Assembly (NCBI RefSeq): GCF_025141935.1
Contig: NZ_CP081120.1
Coordinates: 2,480,001 to 2,544,000, forward strand
Reading direction: 5' to 3'
Length of the DNA: 64,000 bases
Origin: Sulfitobacter sp. S190
GTDB taxonomy: Bacteria; Pseudomonadota; Alphaproteobacteria; Rhodobacterales; Rhodobacteraceae
The position numbers were made by a program, and so were the translations under genes. Each line of letters starts with the position of its first letter. Position 1 is the first letter of the stretch. Below are positions 1 through 7,933 of this stretch, one piece after another. The notes under the pieces are model-generated. The model saw only the letters and a list, made by a program, of their open reading frames with translations. It searched no databases and was not told the DNA's origin.

Positions 1-503
1 GCCACGCCCGATCCGATGGCGATGCCTTCGCCGAAGCGGCCGATGTCGCCCTGCGCATCTTCGGGATCGGCAATGCGGGGGATGGTCAGCAGATCGTCGG
101 GCGCGATGCCGAAAATCTCGACGCCCGCGTTGTTGCTGCCCAGCGAGGCCATGACCTGCCCGCGCACCAGCGGCGCGACCCGGGTCACGCCATCGACGGC
201 GCGCACGCTGTCGGCCAGCGCTTCGTAATCATCGATGGAGCGGTCGATGCCACCGCTGGGCTGCACGGTGCCCATCTCGTAGACCGTCACATGGGCGTTG
301 GCCCCCAGGATCGTATCGACGAATTCGGCGCGGAACCCCGAGCGCACGGCCAGCGTGGCGATCAGCGCAAAGACCGCCAGCGTGATGCCGATGAGGCTGA
401 TCCAGGTCATGACACTGACGCCGCCTTCGGCGCGGCGCGCGCGCAGGTACCGCCACGCGATCATCCATTCGAACGGGGCAAAGGGGGGAGTGTTCTGGGC
501 CAT
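1..503 (-). CDS. lolC: LolC/LolE-type lipoprotein-releasing ABC transporter permease, 5' part (runs off the window)
   Basis: Inner-membrane permease of the Lol complex, which extracts outer-membrane lipoproteins from the inner membrane using the LolD ATPase. Only the first 167 codons are present; the frame stays open to base 1. The start follows from the protein beginning MAQNTPPFAPFEWMIAWRYL, followed by the family's cytoplasmic RARRAEGGVSVM stretch, a first membrane segment (WISLIGITLAVFALIATL) and the start of the periplasmic domain (GFRAEFVDTILGANAHVTV). Its position downstream of proS on the same strand is common in Rhodobacterales, although here two other genes intervene. LolC and LolE cannot be told apart from this part. 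Confidence 0.85.
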   Translation of the reverse strand, partial: MAQNTPPFAPFEWMIAWRYLRARRAEGGVSVMTWISLIGITLAVFALIATLAVRSGFRAEFVDTILGANAHVTVYEMGTVQPSGGIDRSIDDYEALADSVRAVDGVTRVAPLVRGQVMASLGSNNAGVEIFGIAPDDLLTIPRIADPEDAQGDIGRFGEGIAIGSGV

Positions 504-575
504 GGGGGTCCTTGTGATTTGCCGCGCAAACTGCGGCTTTGGGCGCACAGGGTCAAGGGGGATCGGGGGCCGCGC

Positions 576-1070
576 TCAGGCGGTGCCGCGACGGCGCAGC
601 GGCCAGACCATGAGCCGTGCCAGCCCTGCCAGCAGCGCCGCGCCCAGCACGAAACCCGCCGCGGCAAAACTCAGGCCCGCAAAGCTGATCGGGACAGCGG
701 GCACATAAGCCTGCCACGCGGCCTGTGCGATGTCGGTGTCGGTGAGGCGGCTGGCGTGATAGGCGCGCATGAACGGTCCCTTTGCCCGCAGCGCGGCCAG
801 ATCGTCGCGCAGGGTTTCGTAGCGGGCGATGGAGCGCGTCATGTCGGCGCGGCGCCGTTCGATAAAGGCAGTGCCCTGCATCTGTGCCAGTGCCTCGGTG
901 CGGCTGAGGTTCTCGGCACGTGCGGAGGCATCGAAATCGGCCACCACCTGTTCGAGCGCGTCCACAGCCCCGCCCAGCCGCTGCACGTACTGCTGCGAGA
1001 ACTCGGGAAATTGCGATCCGGCGGTTGCCCCCGCCAGCCCCCCTGCAAGAGCGATGCTGCGCAAGATCAT
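576..1070 (-). CDS. DUF2937 family membrane protein
   Basis: A 164-residue protein resembling the DUF2937 family, which has no assigned function. The N-terminus (MILRSIALAGGLAGATAG) is a hydrophobic signal or anchor segment. A hydrophilic, probably helical periplasmic region rich in Ala, Arg and Glu follows (residues 25-110). A second hydrophobic segment lies near residues 125-150 (FAAAGFVLGAALLAGLARL), ending in a basic RRRG tail. This topology suggests two membrane segments enclosing a periplasmic helical domain. It sits between the PQQ dehydrogenase and the lol gene on the same strand, with about 70 bp on either side. Confidence 0.75.
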   Translation of the reverse strand: MILRSIALAGGLAGATAGSQFPEFSQQYVQRLGGAVDALEQVVADFDASARAENLSRTEALAQMQGTAFIERRRADMTRSIARYETLRDDLAALRAKGPFMRAYHASRLTDTDIAQAAWQAYVPAVPISFAGLSFAAAGFVLGAALLAGLARLMVWPLRRRGTA

Positions 1071-1145
1071 CAGGTGCCTGTGGTTCTTGTTATCGTTGAT
1101 CCGAGGCTGCCATGGCCGGGCCTGTCAGACAAGCCCGGCGTGCGC

Positions 1146-2303
1146 TCACCGGCTCAGACGCAACAATCTGCCACCTGCCCCGTCGAGGATCAGGATCGCG
1201 CCGTCGCGGTCGATCTCCACGTCGCGCACGCGCATTTCACCCGTCAGGAACCGTTCTTCGCCGCTGACCCGGTTGCCTTCCAGCGTGAGGCGTACCAAAC
1301 CGCCGGGGTTCAGCGACGAGGCCAGCACATCGCCCTGCCAGTCGGCAAACATGTCCCCGTCGTAAAAGGCAAAGCCACCGGGCGCGATCACCGGATCCCA
1401 GTAGTACCGCGGCTGGGTGAAGCCTTCGCCGCTGCTTTGTCCCGAGCCAATGTCACCGCCCGAGTAGCGGATGCCGTAGCTGACCACGGGCCAGCCGTAG
1501 TTCGCGCCCGCCTCGATCAGGTTGAGTTCGTCCCCGCCGCGGGGGCCGTGCTCGAGGGTCCACAGCGCGCCGGTGTCGGGGTGCACATCGGCGCCCTGCA
1601 CGTTGCGGTGGCCCAGTGTATAAACGGCGGTGCCAAAGGGGTTGCCGGAGGCCGCCTCACCGTTTGGCGTGACGCGCACGACCTTGCCGTAGGTCTTGTC
1701 GAGATCCTGCGCATAGACCCGTTCGGCCAGCGACGAGTGTTCGCCCGTGGTGATGTAGACATGCCCGTTCAGCGGGACCACGCGGCTGCCGTAGTGTTTG
1801 GTGGTGGGCGACGGGGGCGATTGCACGAAGATGTCGCGCACATCCGTCAGCGCGCTTCCGTCGGCGCTGAGCACGCCGCGGGCCGCGGCGGTGGCGGACA
1901 TGTTGTCTGGCATCCGCTTGGCGTAGCTGAGGTAGATCACGCGGCTGGTGGCGAAATCCTCGGCCAGTGCCACGTCGAGCAGCCCCCCCTGCCCGGCCGC
2001 CAGCACATCGGGCACGCCGGTGATGGGCGCCCCCACCACGCCGTCCCTGATCAGCCGCAACTGACCAGAGCGTTCGGTCACCAGATAGCCGCCCTCGGGC
2101 AACACTTCGACGCCCCACGGGACATCAAGGTTGGTGGCCAGTTCGGTGATGGTGAAGTCCACGCCGCTGTCGAGCGCGGGGGCGCGGGTCTGGGTCGGCC
2201 ACTGCGGTTCGAACTGGGGGGCGTTTTTGGCGCCCTGCTGCACACCTTGGGCGCAGGCGGCGGTGGCGGCACCGAAAATCAGGGCTGTCAGGAAAAATCG
2301 CAT
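1146..2303 (-). CDS. PQQ-dependent aldose sugar dehydrogenase family protein (soluble, periplasmic)
   Basis: Predicted secreted beta-propeller dehydrogenase of the soluble glucose/aldose dehydrogenase group (Asd/YliI-like, GSDH family), which oxidises sugars with PQQ. The start chosen (385 aa) gives a clean signal peptide MRFFLTALIFGAATAACAQ and has a GGAGG box 7 bases upstream; the frame extends further upstream but without a better start. Family landmarks are VPWGVEVLPEGGYLVTERSG near the N-terminus, GHRNVQGADVHP and the EHGPRGGDELN loop with the catalytic-region His, and a C-terminal propeller blade ending RDVEIDRDGAILILDG. The substrate is not predictable. The gene is co-directional with proS upstream, 79 bp away. 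Confidence 0.85.
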   Translation of the reverse strand: MRFFLTALIFGAATAACAQGVQQGAKNAPQFEPQWPTQTRAPALDSGVDFTITELATNLDVPWGVEVLPEGGYLVTERSGQLRLIRDGVVGAPITGVPDVLAAGQGGLLDVALAEDFATSRVIYLSYAKRMPDNMSATAAARGVLSADGSALTDVRDIFVQSPPSPTTKHYGSRVVPLNGHVYITTGEHSSLAERVYAQDLDKTYGKVVRVTPNGEAASGNPFGTAVYTLGHRNVQGADVHPDTGALWTLEHGPRGGDELNLIEAGANYGWPVVSYGIRYSGGDIGSGQSSGEGFTQPRYYWDPVIAPGGFAFYDGDMFADWQGDVLASSLNPGGLVRLTLEGNRVSGEERFLTGEMRVRDVEIDRDGAILILDGAGGRLLRLSR

Positions 2304-2382
2304 CACATATCCTCCGGTCATTGTCTGACGAAGGAGGTGGTGCAGCGGGCGCGCAGGTCCAGCCCGCGCACCCAAATTGTGA

Positions 2383-3735
2383 TCAGAGCCCTTTGACCGA
2401 CAGGCCCTTGTAGATCTGCGCGATCCGTTCGACCGCCTGTTCGGGCGGCAGCTCTTCGCTTTCGCCGGTGCGGCGGCTGGTCAGCTCGACGACCCCGTTC
2501 TTGAGCCCCCGCGGGCCGACCGTGATGCGCCACGGCAGACCGATCAGGTCCATCGTGGCGAATTTGCCGCCCGCGCGTTCGTTGCGATCGTCATAGAGCG
2601 GCTCGAGCCCCAGCGCGGTCAGGCTGTCGTAGAGCGACTGGCACGCGGCGTCGGCCTCGGCGTCGCCCTGTTTGAGATTGACGATGCCGCAGTGGAAGGG
2701 CGTGACGCCTTCGGGCCAGATGATGCCCTTGTCGTCGTGTGAGGCCTCGATGATCGCGCCCAGCAGGCGGCTGACCCCGATGCCGTGGCTGCCCATATGT
2801 ACCGGGGTGACCTTGCCGTCGGGGCCCTGAACGGTAGCACCCATGGCGTCGGAATACTTGGTGCCGAAATAGAAGATCTGCCCGACCTCGATGCCGCGGG
2901 CGGTGCGCTGGCGGTCCTGCGGAACCTTGTCAAAGAGGGCCGGATCATGGGTTTCGTCGGTGCGCGCGTAGAGGTTTGTGAATTCCTCCATCACACCCGC
3001 GCAGGCCGCGTGATCGTCATAGTCGATGTCACGGTCGCCGAATTTCAGGTCCGTCACGGCGCTGTCGTAGAACACCTCGCTTTCGCCGGTGTCGGCCAGC
3101 ACGAGGAATTCATGCGTGTTGTCACCCCCGATGGGCCCCGAATCCGCCCGCATCGGGATGGCCTGAAGGCCCATGCGTTCATAGGTGCGCAGGTAGCTGA
3201 CCAGATGACGGTTGTAGGCGTGCAGCGCGTCTTCCTTCGTCAGATCGAAGTTATAGCCGTCTTTCATGAAGAACTCGCGGCCCCGCATCACGCCGAAGCG
3301 CGGGCGCATCTCGTCGCGGAACTTCCACTGGATGTGATAGAGCGTCAGCGGCAGATCCTTGTAGGAGCCGACGTTGGAGCGGAAGATATCGGTGATCATT
3401 TCCTCGTTGGTGGGCCCATAGAGCATGTCGCGGTCCTGCCGGTCGCGGATGCGCAGCATTTCGGGGCCGTAGGCGTCGTAGCGGCCGCTTTCGCGCCACA
3501 GGTCGGCCGATTGCAGCGTCGGCATCAGCATCGGGATATGGCCCGCGCGCATCTGTTCTTCGTGCACGATGTTTTCGAGCTTGCGCAGCACCTTGAAGCC
3601 CAGCGGCAACCACGAATAGATGCCGGCCGCGTTTTGTTTGATCATGCCGGCGCGCAGCATGTACCGGTGGCTGACGATCTGTGCTTCGGCGGGGGTTTCC
3701 TTCAGCACGGGCAGGAAATAGCGGCTCAGACGCAT
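2383..3735 (-). CDS. proS: Prolyl-tRNA synthetase (short alphaproteobacterial type)
   Basis: Class II aminoacyl-tRNA synthetase charging tRNA-Pro. The 450-residue length is that of the alphaproteobacterial form, which lacks the roughly 180-residue editing insertion of the longer bacterial enzyme. Visible motifs are the motif-2 region [19 protein letters not shown], the ATP-binding motif 3 [16 protein letters not shown], and a C-terminal anticodon-binding domain from about residue 350. The start [19 protein letters not shown] is the usual one for the family, and GGAG lies just upstream. The disrupted pepT lies upstream on the same strand. Confidence 0.97.
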   Translation of the reverse strand: MRLSRYFLPVLKETPAEAQIVSHRYMLRAGMIKQNAAGIYSWLPLGFKVLRKLENIVHEEQMRAGHIPMLMPTLQSADLWRESGRYDAYGPEMLRIRDRQDRDMLYGPTNEEMITDIFRSNVGSYKDLPLTLYHIQWKFRDEMRPRFGVMRGREFFMKDGYNFDLTKEDALHAYNRHLVSYLRTYERMGLQAIPMRADSGPIGGDNTHEFLVLADTGESEVFYDSAVTDLKFGDRDIDYDDHAACAGVMEEFTNLYARTDETHDPALFDKVPQDRQRTARGIEVGQIFYFGTKYSDAMGATVQGPDGKVTPVHMGSHGIGVSRLLGAIIEASHDDKGIIWPEGVTPFHCGIVNLKQGDAEADAACQSLYDSLTALGLEPLYDDRNERAGGKFATMDLIGLPWRITVGPRGLKNGVVELTSRRTGESEELPPEQAVERIAQIYKGLSVKGL

Positions 3736-3795
3736 GGGGGCGCTCCTTGGGTTTCGGGGTCGGCATTGCTTAGGTCAAAGCGTGCGTCGTTACAA

Positions 3796-4218
3796 TCATG
3801 ATCCTTGCGGGGCGGCGGCGCGTCGGGCCAGATGCAGCGCCACGTGCACGGCCTTTTCCATGTCCTGCACAGATATCCATTCCAGCGGTCCGTGAATTTC
3901 CTGCATGCCGGTAAAGACGTTGGGGCATGGCAGGCCCAGTTCGGTCAGCCGCGAGCCATCGGTGCCGCCGCGGATCGGCACCGATACCGGTTCGATGCCC
4001 GCGTCGCGCACCGCGTCCTGCGCCAGATGCACCGGCGTCATGTCCTTTTCCAGCCAGTAGCGCATGTTGCGGTATTGCGGGGTGATATCGCAGGTGATGC
4101 TGGCGCGGGGTTCGGTGGCGGCCACGGTGTCGCAGATCTGCCGGATCAGCGCGCCTTTGGCCTCGAGCCCGTCCATTTCGAAATCGCGGATCATCAGGAC
4201 AATTCGCATCTCGAAGGC
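3796..4218 (-). pseudogene. pepT: pepT 3' fragment (C-terminal third of peptidase T), cut off by the mobile element
   Basis: The last 140 codons of tripeptidase T, an M20-family zinc aminopeptidase. From the break the frame reads AFEMRIVLMIRDFEMDGLEA and goes on through IRGGTDGSRLTELGLPCPN (catalytic-domain loop) to EIHGPLEW, which carries a C-terminal zinc-ligand His. Joined to the 5' fragment after removing the insertion and one 8-bp target copy, it restores a continuous 415-residue PepT with no lost or gained codon. The internal ATG at 4209 is simply an in-frame Met (MRIVLM) and not a real start. The fragment has no start signal of its own and is probably silent. Confidence 0.93.
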
Positions 4219-4226
4219 ATCGCCCG
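4219..4226. repeat. Target site duplication, left copy
   Basis: ATCGCCCG immediately outside the left inverted repeat; it is identical to the copy at 7955-7962. Removing one copy with the element restores the pepT reading frame exactly. Confidence 0.95.
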
Positions 4227-4247
4227 GGTAGTGGGTCAGTTTGAAAT
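4227..4247 (+). repeat. Left terminal inverted repeat of the element
   Basis: 21 bp, a perfect reverse complement of 7934-7954. The transposase stop codon lies inside it (4236-4238), so the coding region extends into the repeat, a compact arrangement usual for insertion sequences. Confidence 0.95.
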
Positions 4248-5138
4248 ATCTTTTTTCTGACGCGGCTTATATGGCCCACGCTTCTTAGGCGCAGCGTCCT
4301 CCGCCTTCTCAACCAGCGCAACGATATCATCAACGGTCCAAGGTGACGCAACAAGGTTAGCCGCCATGGCGGGCGTAACGCGAAGCGTCTTGTGGATGCG
4401 GCAATAGTTGTAATGCATGAAATGCAGCGCAACCGCATAGGCGTGGTTCTCTGCCTTCTTTGAGAAGGCGTTGGTGAGGCGAGTAAAGCGGCGCATGCCC
4501 ATCCGCATTGTAAGGTTCTGGCGTTCAATGTGGCTGGTGCCAACCTGCTCCATGTCAGGCTTGCCAAAGATGGCCTCTTTCTTTGCGCCCGTGCATTCGG
4601 CGGGGGAATACTTGCGCTCGTGGCCTTTCTGGCCTGTAGGGTCGCCGTATTGCTTGATCAGCATGGCATAGTCCACATCGCCCGAGAATGCGTCCGTGAC
4701 CGCCTTGAGGTAGCCGCCGTGGCCGTCCGTGGTCAGCTGGATACGTGTCGCCAAGCGGCCAGCCAGATCAAACATGAACTCACGTGCAGTGTTCTGCGAA
4801 CGGTCGCCGACCGTGTACGAGATCATCAACTTGCTATCACGATCCATGGCGGTCCACGTCCAAATGTCGCCAGCTTCGGACGGTGCCGCCTTTGCGCCCT
4901 CTACGTTTTTTGCTTTCGCATAGCAGAACGCCCAGATTTCATCGGCCTGCACGTGGCTGGCCTCTACGTTGCGCACATTTTCGTCGTGGAATTTGGCGCA
5001 GGCTTTGCCAGCGTCTTCCAGAAGCTTCGTGACAGTGTTCTTAGAAACGTCAGCAATGCGCGCGGTGGCGCGGATGGAGTTACCTTCCACCAAAAGGCGG
5101 ATGATCAGGGCGCGGGATTTGGCGTCGAGTTTTCTCAT
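4236..5138 (-). CDS. IS1-family-like DDE transposase
   Basis: A 300-residue transposase of the single-frame IS1-type group. The N-terminal helix-turn-helix lies near residues 15-42 (EGNSIRATARIADVSKNTVT). The catalytic DDE residues are visible as D66 (HVQADEIWAF), D138 (QLTTDGHGGY) and E205 (TSHIERQNLTMRM). Downstream are the conserved RRFTRLTNAFSKK block and HYNYCRIHKTLRVTP. A basic tail (PKKRGPYKPRQKK) ends inside the left inverted repeat. The frame is intact with no frameshift needed, so the protein is probably functional. It is the only gene in the element needed for movement, and its base composition is intermediate between host and cargo. Confidence 0.93.
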   Translation of the reverse strand: MRKLDAKSRALIIRLLVEGNSIRATARIADVSKNTVTKLLEDAGKACAKFHDENVRNVEASHVQADEIWAFCYAKAKNVEGAKAAPSEAGDIWTWTAMDRDSKLMISYTVGDRSQNTAREFMFDLAGRLATRIQLTTDGHGGYLKAVTDAFSGDVDYAMLIKQYGDPTGQKGHERKYSPAECTGAKKEAIFGKPDMEQVGTSHIERQNLTMRMGMRRFTRLTNAFSKKAENHAYAVALHFMHYNYCRIHKTLRVTPAMAANLVASPWTVDDIVALVEKAEDAAPKKRGPYKPRQKKDISN

Positions 5139-5148
5139 ACCCTCGATT

Positions 5149-5171
5149 TAATTTCAAACTGACCGTTAGTC
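5149..5171 (-). repeat. Internal incomplete copy of the element's terminal repeat
   Basis: TAATTTCAAACTGACC at 5149-5164 matches the right end (7932-7947) exactly. The outermost part then diverges: GTTAGTC stands where the functional end has CACTACC. It lies 13 bp behind the transposase start, where the right end of a minimal IS would be expected. It therefore looks like a relic of the original right end. Confidence 0.8.
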
Positions 5172-5223
5172 AAGCATTTATGTATAGTTTGCGATTTTTC
5201 GCATATTCCCTATTGCCTGCTAA

Positions 5224-6393
5224 ATGGTACCGCCTTATACGGATGCTATGAGCAGTGAAGAATATAAATCACCAGGGCAGTTGGTCACGGCGCTACTCGC
5301 TGAGCGAAGCTGGACAAAAAGAACGCTGGCAATCATTTCTGGGATGGATGAATCTATTATCAGCAAGACAACGTCAAACGTAAGAAAGGTCGATGCCGAG
5401 ACAGCGATTATCTTTGAAGAAGTATTCGGTATCCCTGCCGAGAGGTTTTTGTCCTTGCAAAAGACCTATGACCTCGCAGTCGCGCGTATCGAAAGCACAC
5501 CAAACCCCAAGAGGCAGATGCGGGCAGAATTGATTGGCAAGCTGCCGATCAGCGCAATGATTGCGCGGGGGTGGTTGGACGCAAAGTCAGTCAAAGATAT
5601 TGATGATGTAGAGGAATCGCTGCTCCGTTTTTTCCAAGCAAATCGCCTTGAAGATATTGAAACACTTCCACATGCGTCGAAGAAAACGGAAGTCAGTATT
5701 GCAGCTACGCCAGCCCAACTCGCTTGGCTTTATAGGGTTAAGACGCTTGCATCGGAAATGTTGGTCGCGCGGTATTCGCCAACATCTGTGAAGTCGGCCA
5801 TATCAAAGATCAAGACACTCATTCACTCTGCCGAAGAACTGCGCAAAGTGCCCCGCATCCTTGCCGAAGCGGGGATTCGCTTCGTGATCGTTGAGGCGCT
5901 GCCCTCGACAAAAATCGACGGTGTTTGTTTCTGGCTTGATGAGAACTCGCCAGTCATTGGTATGACAATGCGATTTGATCGGATCGACAATTTTGTTTTT
6001 GTGCTTCGGCATGAACTTGAGCACGTTCAAAATCGAGATGGCCTCATGCAGATGATGCTTGATGTTGATATCAACTCTGGCGAGGCAGCGCAGGTCACAC
6101 AAGAGCTTATCGAACAAGAAGCAAGAGCGAATGCGGCAGCTTCCGAGTTTTGCGTACCAAAGAAAATGATGGACGCATTTATTTCCAGAAAGGCCCCAAT
6201 CTTTGCTAAGCGCGACATCATTGGTCTGGCGCGGATGCTCAAGGTTCACGCAGGTCTAGTCGCTGGCCAATTACAGTTCAGAACAAAAAAGTATCATTTG
6301 GCGCGGGATCAGCTTGTGCCAGTCAGATCAATTGTAACACCAAACGCCGTAACAGACGGCTGGGGTGATGTTGCCCCTACTGATGCTTATTAG
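5224..6393 (+). CDS. HigA-like HTH protein fused to an ImmA/IrrE (M78) zinc protease domain
   Basis: A 389-residue two-domain protein. Residues about 15-85 form an XRE/HigA-type helix-turn-helix (SPGQLVTALLAERSWTKRTL, ending FLSLQKTYDL as in HigA antitoxins). The C-terminal part carries the ImmA/IrrE metallopeptidase signature HELEH at 263-267, in FVLRHELEHVQNRDG. In ImmA and IrrE such proteases cut a partner repressor. In TA-like operons the fusion can act as antitoxin or sensor. A second ATG at 5248 (MSSEEYKSP) is an equally possible start, since neither has a strong ribosome site. The next gene starts 15 bp downstream and is probably co-transcribed. It is passenger DNA of the insertion element. 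Which partner it controls is unknown. Confidence 0.85.
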   Translation: MVPPYTDAMSSEEYKSPGQLVTALLAERSWTKRTLAIISGMDESIISKTTSNVRKVDAETAIIFEEVFGIPAERFLSLQKTYDLAVARIESTPNPKRQMRAELIGKLPISAMIARGWLDAKSVKDIDDVEESLLRFFQANRLEDIETLPHASKKTEVSIAATPAQLAWLYRVKTLASEMLVARYSPTSVKSAISKIKTLIHSAEELRKVPRILAEAGIRFVIVEALPSTKIDGVCFWLDENSPVIGMTMRFDRIDNFVFVLRHELEHVQNRDGLMQMMLDVDINSGEAAQVTQELIEQEARANAAASEFCVPKKMMDAFISRKAPIFAKRDIIGLARMLKVHAGLVAGQLQFRTKKYHLARDQLVPVRSIVTPNAVTDGWGDVAPTDAY

Positions 6394-6408
6394 AAAGGGG
6401 CTGTCACC

Positions 6409-6891
6409 ATGAGTAAGAAAAAAGACCTTCAACGCCTTATTCGTCACTACAAAGACGAAACTGGCGAAATCCAAGTGGACATGAAGAAAGTCGCAAAGTT
6501 CGCAGAACTTATGGGTTGGGAAATGCCAATTCCCAAAGACCCATTGGACATCTTGGCACAAGAGTTGTCTCGGGCTGCAAGAGATGAAATCAAACACGAT
6601 GATAAGACCGGGCGGCCATATCGCGTGAATCACGCGATACCGATCAAGCAAGGCCAGCAATCTCTTTTTGTGTGGATTGATATAGACGAAGCACCCCGCA
6701 ATATGATGCTAAAGTCACTCAACCTGCGCCGAGAGCAGATGGTAGGTGACGGTTTGCAGTTGAGCTACGACGCAGATCACTGGAACACTCGGCACCCCGA
6801 CCAAGACGAAATTCAGCTTGATTTTGACTTTGGCTTTGACATTGAGCTTCGCAAGCATGCTGCGGACGCGGAAGACGAAGATATCACTTAA
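6409..6891 (+). CDS. Unrecognised 160-residue protein paired with the ImmA/IrrE gene
   Basis: I do not recognise the family. The N-terminal 50 residues are charged and helical (MSKKKDLQRLIRHYKDETGE). The middle contains KTGRPYRVNHAIPIKQGQQS followed by an aromatic beta-like stretch (LFVWIDIDEAP). The C-terminus is strongly acidic (DEIQLDFDFGFDIEL, then ADAEDEDIT). No membrane segment or signal peptide is seen. GAAAGG lies 11 bases before the ATG, within the 15-bp gap after the protease gene, so the two are almost certainly one transcription unit. By position it is a candidate substrate, toxin or immunity partner of the HigA-like/ImmA protein. That role is inferred from context only. Confidence 0.75.
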   Translation: MSKKKDLQRLIRHYKDETGEIQVDMKKVAKFAELMGWEMPIPKDPLDILAQELSRAARDEIKHDDKTGRPYRVNHAIPIKQGQQSLFVWIDIDEAPRNMMLKSLNLRREQMVGDGLQLSYDADHWNTRHPDQDEIQLDFDFGFDIELRKHAADAEDEDIT

Positions 6892-6900
6892 AAAGCGAAA

Positions 6901-6928
6901 CCCCGCGAGGGCCGAAGCTGTCGCGGGG
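6901..6928 (+). terminator. Possible terminator after the ImmA/IrrE operon
   Basis: The 8-bp stem CCCCGCGA / TCGCGGGG with a 12-base loop starts 9 bp after the stop codon of the 160-aa gene. No T-run follows, so it may instead be a structured mRNA 3' end. Confidence 0.5.
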
Positions 6929-6978
6929 ATCTATCAGTCTGGGGCGGTGTGAAACAGTGACTACCCGCAGCGCACAAG

Positions 6979-7662
6979 ATGTTAGATAGGCTTATGAACA
7001 ACAAAGGTCAACAAGTTATTAACAGCCCGCACCCGATACACGCGCTCTCTGAAATAATTTCTCCTTTAAGAATGGGCACTTACCTTCAAGCATCCGGTCA
7101 AGACCCAGATCGTGCCCTTGCATTATATCTGTGGAATGCAAAGATGGGGGAGGCGTTTCACCTACCCATACAGTCTTTTGAGGTTGGCCTCAGAAATCGG
7201 GTATCAGATGGCATACAAGCTGTATTTGGACCTAACTGGTGGTGCGATCCCTCTTTCCTCAAAGAAGCTGGCGAGAAAAGAGCTAGAGACATAAATCTAG
7301 TGTTAAACAGGTTAAAAAGCAAAGACGTGCCGCAAGATACAGGTCAGATCGTAGCCGGTCTATCCTTCGGGTTTTGGATAGCTATGCTACATGGCAGGCA
7401 TAACATAAGAATTTGGAGCGCTCAGCTAAAGACCGCATTCCCGCATCTCCCTAATGAAGTGAACCGCAAGATTCTGCATGGCCGATCAACAAAAATAGCT
7501 GATTTTCGAAATAGGATTTCACACCACGAGCCAATATTTAAGCGCAACTTATTGCTTGACTACAGCATGTGCATGGAGGGGCTAAAGTGGCTGTGTCCAA
7601 CAAAAGCATCTTGGATAAAACCCCATTGTAGAGTTGCCGCGATGGTACGACAAAAGCCGTAG
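6979..7662 (+). CDS. Abi-like (Abi_2/AbiD/F type) HEPN-domain protein
   Basis: A 227-residue protein resembling the Abi-like family, whose phage-exclusion members are HEPN RNases. Family landmarks are ALYLWNAKMGEAFHLPIQSF followed by EVGLRNRV (about 47-74), a central GLSFGFWIAMLHGR (127-140), and the HEPN motif R-x4-H within FRNRISHHEPIF (R177 to H182). The start may be the first ATG or the one at 6994 (MNNKGQQV). It stands alone, 87 bp after the preceding gene and behind a hairpin, so it may have its own promoter. The base composition is AT-rich compared with the chromosome. The family assignment is good; antiphage activity is an inference. Confidence 0.82.
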   Translation: MLDRLMNNKGQQVINSPHPIHALSEIISPLRMGTYLQASGQDPDRALALYLWNAKMGEAFHLPIQSFEVGLRNRVSDGIQAVFGPNWWCDPSFLKEAGEKRARDINLVLNRLKSKDVPQDTGQIVAGLSFGFWIAMLHGRHNIRIWSAQLKTAFPHLPNEVNRKILHGRSTKIADFRNRISHHEPIFKRNLLLDYSMCMEGLKWLCPTKASWIKPHCRVAAMVRQKP

Positions 7663-7671
7663 CAGAGCGCC

Positions 7672-7890
7672 TTAATCCTTCTTCCAGCGAGCGGCTGCGG
7701 CGATCTGTGCGGCTTCGGATCGCTGCTCAGGTGTGAGCAAGCGTGCCTTTGCCTTGCCGCCCTTCAACCCGCCCTTGCGCTGCCCTGATGTGTCAGGCTC
7801 ATGCACGGGCTCTTCGTCCTCCGTTGCCAAGTCCACAATGAACTTGGCAAGCTGGTTGGCGTCTCTGGGTCTCTTGGGTTTGTCTGTCAT
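7672..7890 (-). CDS. Small basic KGG-type protein, element cargo
   Basis: A 72-residue hydrophilic protein. It begins MTDKPKRPRDANQLAKFIVD, continues with an acidic linker (EDEEPVHEPD) and ends with a Gly/Lys/Ala-rich tail (GGLKGGKAKARLLTPEQRSE, then AAARWKKD). Small proteins of this pattern are widespread in proteobacteria and tend to be annotated as hypothetical; nucleic-acid binding is plausible but unproven. The gene is convergent with the Abi-like gene (9 bp apart) and lies 43 bp from the right end of the element. It reads in the same direction as the transposase, so it could be an accessory factor. Confidence 0.7.
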   Translation of the reverse strand: MTDKPKRPRDANQLAKFIVDLATEDEEPVHEPDTSGQRKGGLKGGKAKARLLTPEQRSEAAQIAAAARWKKD

Positions 7891-7933
7891 AACCCTAGGA
7901 TAAGCACTCCCTCGCGCGAGGGCAAACTATCTA

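Noticed and set aside
291..2396. A 701-codon open frame on the plus strand across lol, DUF2937 and the PQQ dehydrogenase
   Set aside because: It is antisense to three genes with clear family motifs. Its composition is Arg/His/Gly-rich, as expected from GC-rich third positions, and no domain is seen.
3796..4209. A stand-alone 137-aa peptidase-like gene starting MRIVLM
   Set aside because: The frame and target duplication show it is the 3' part of pepT cut off by the element, with no start signal of its own.
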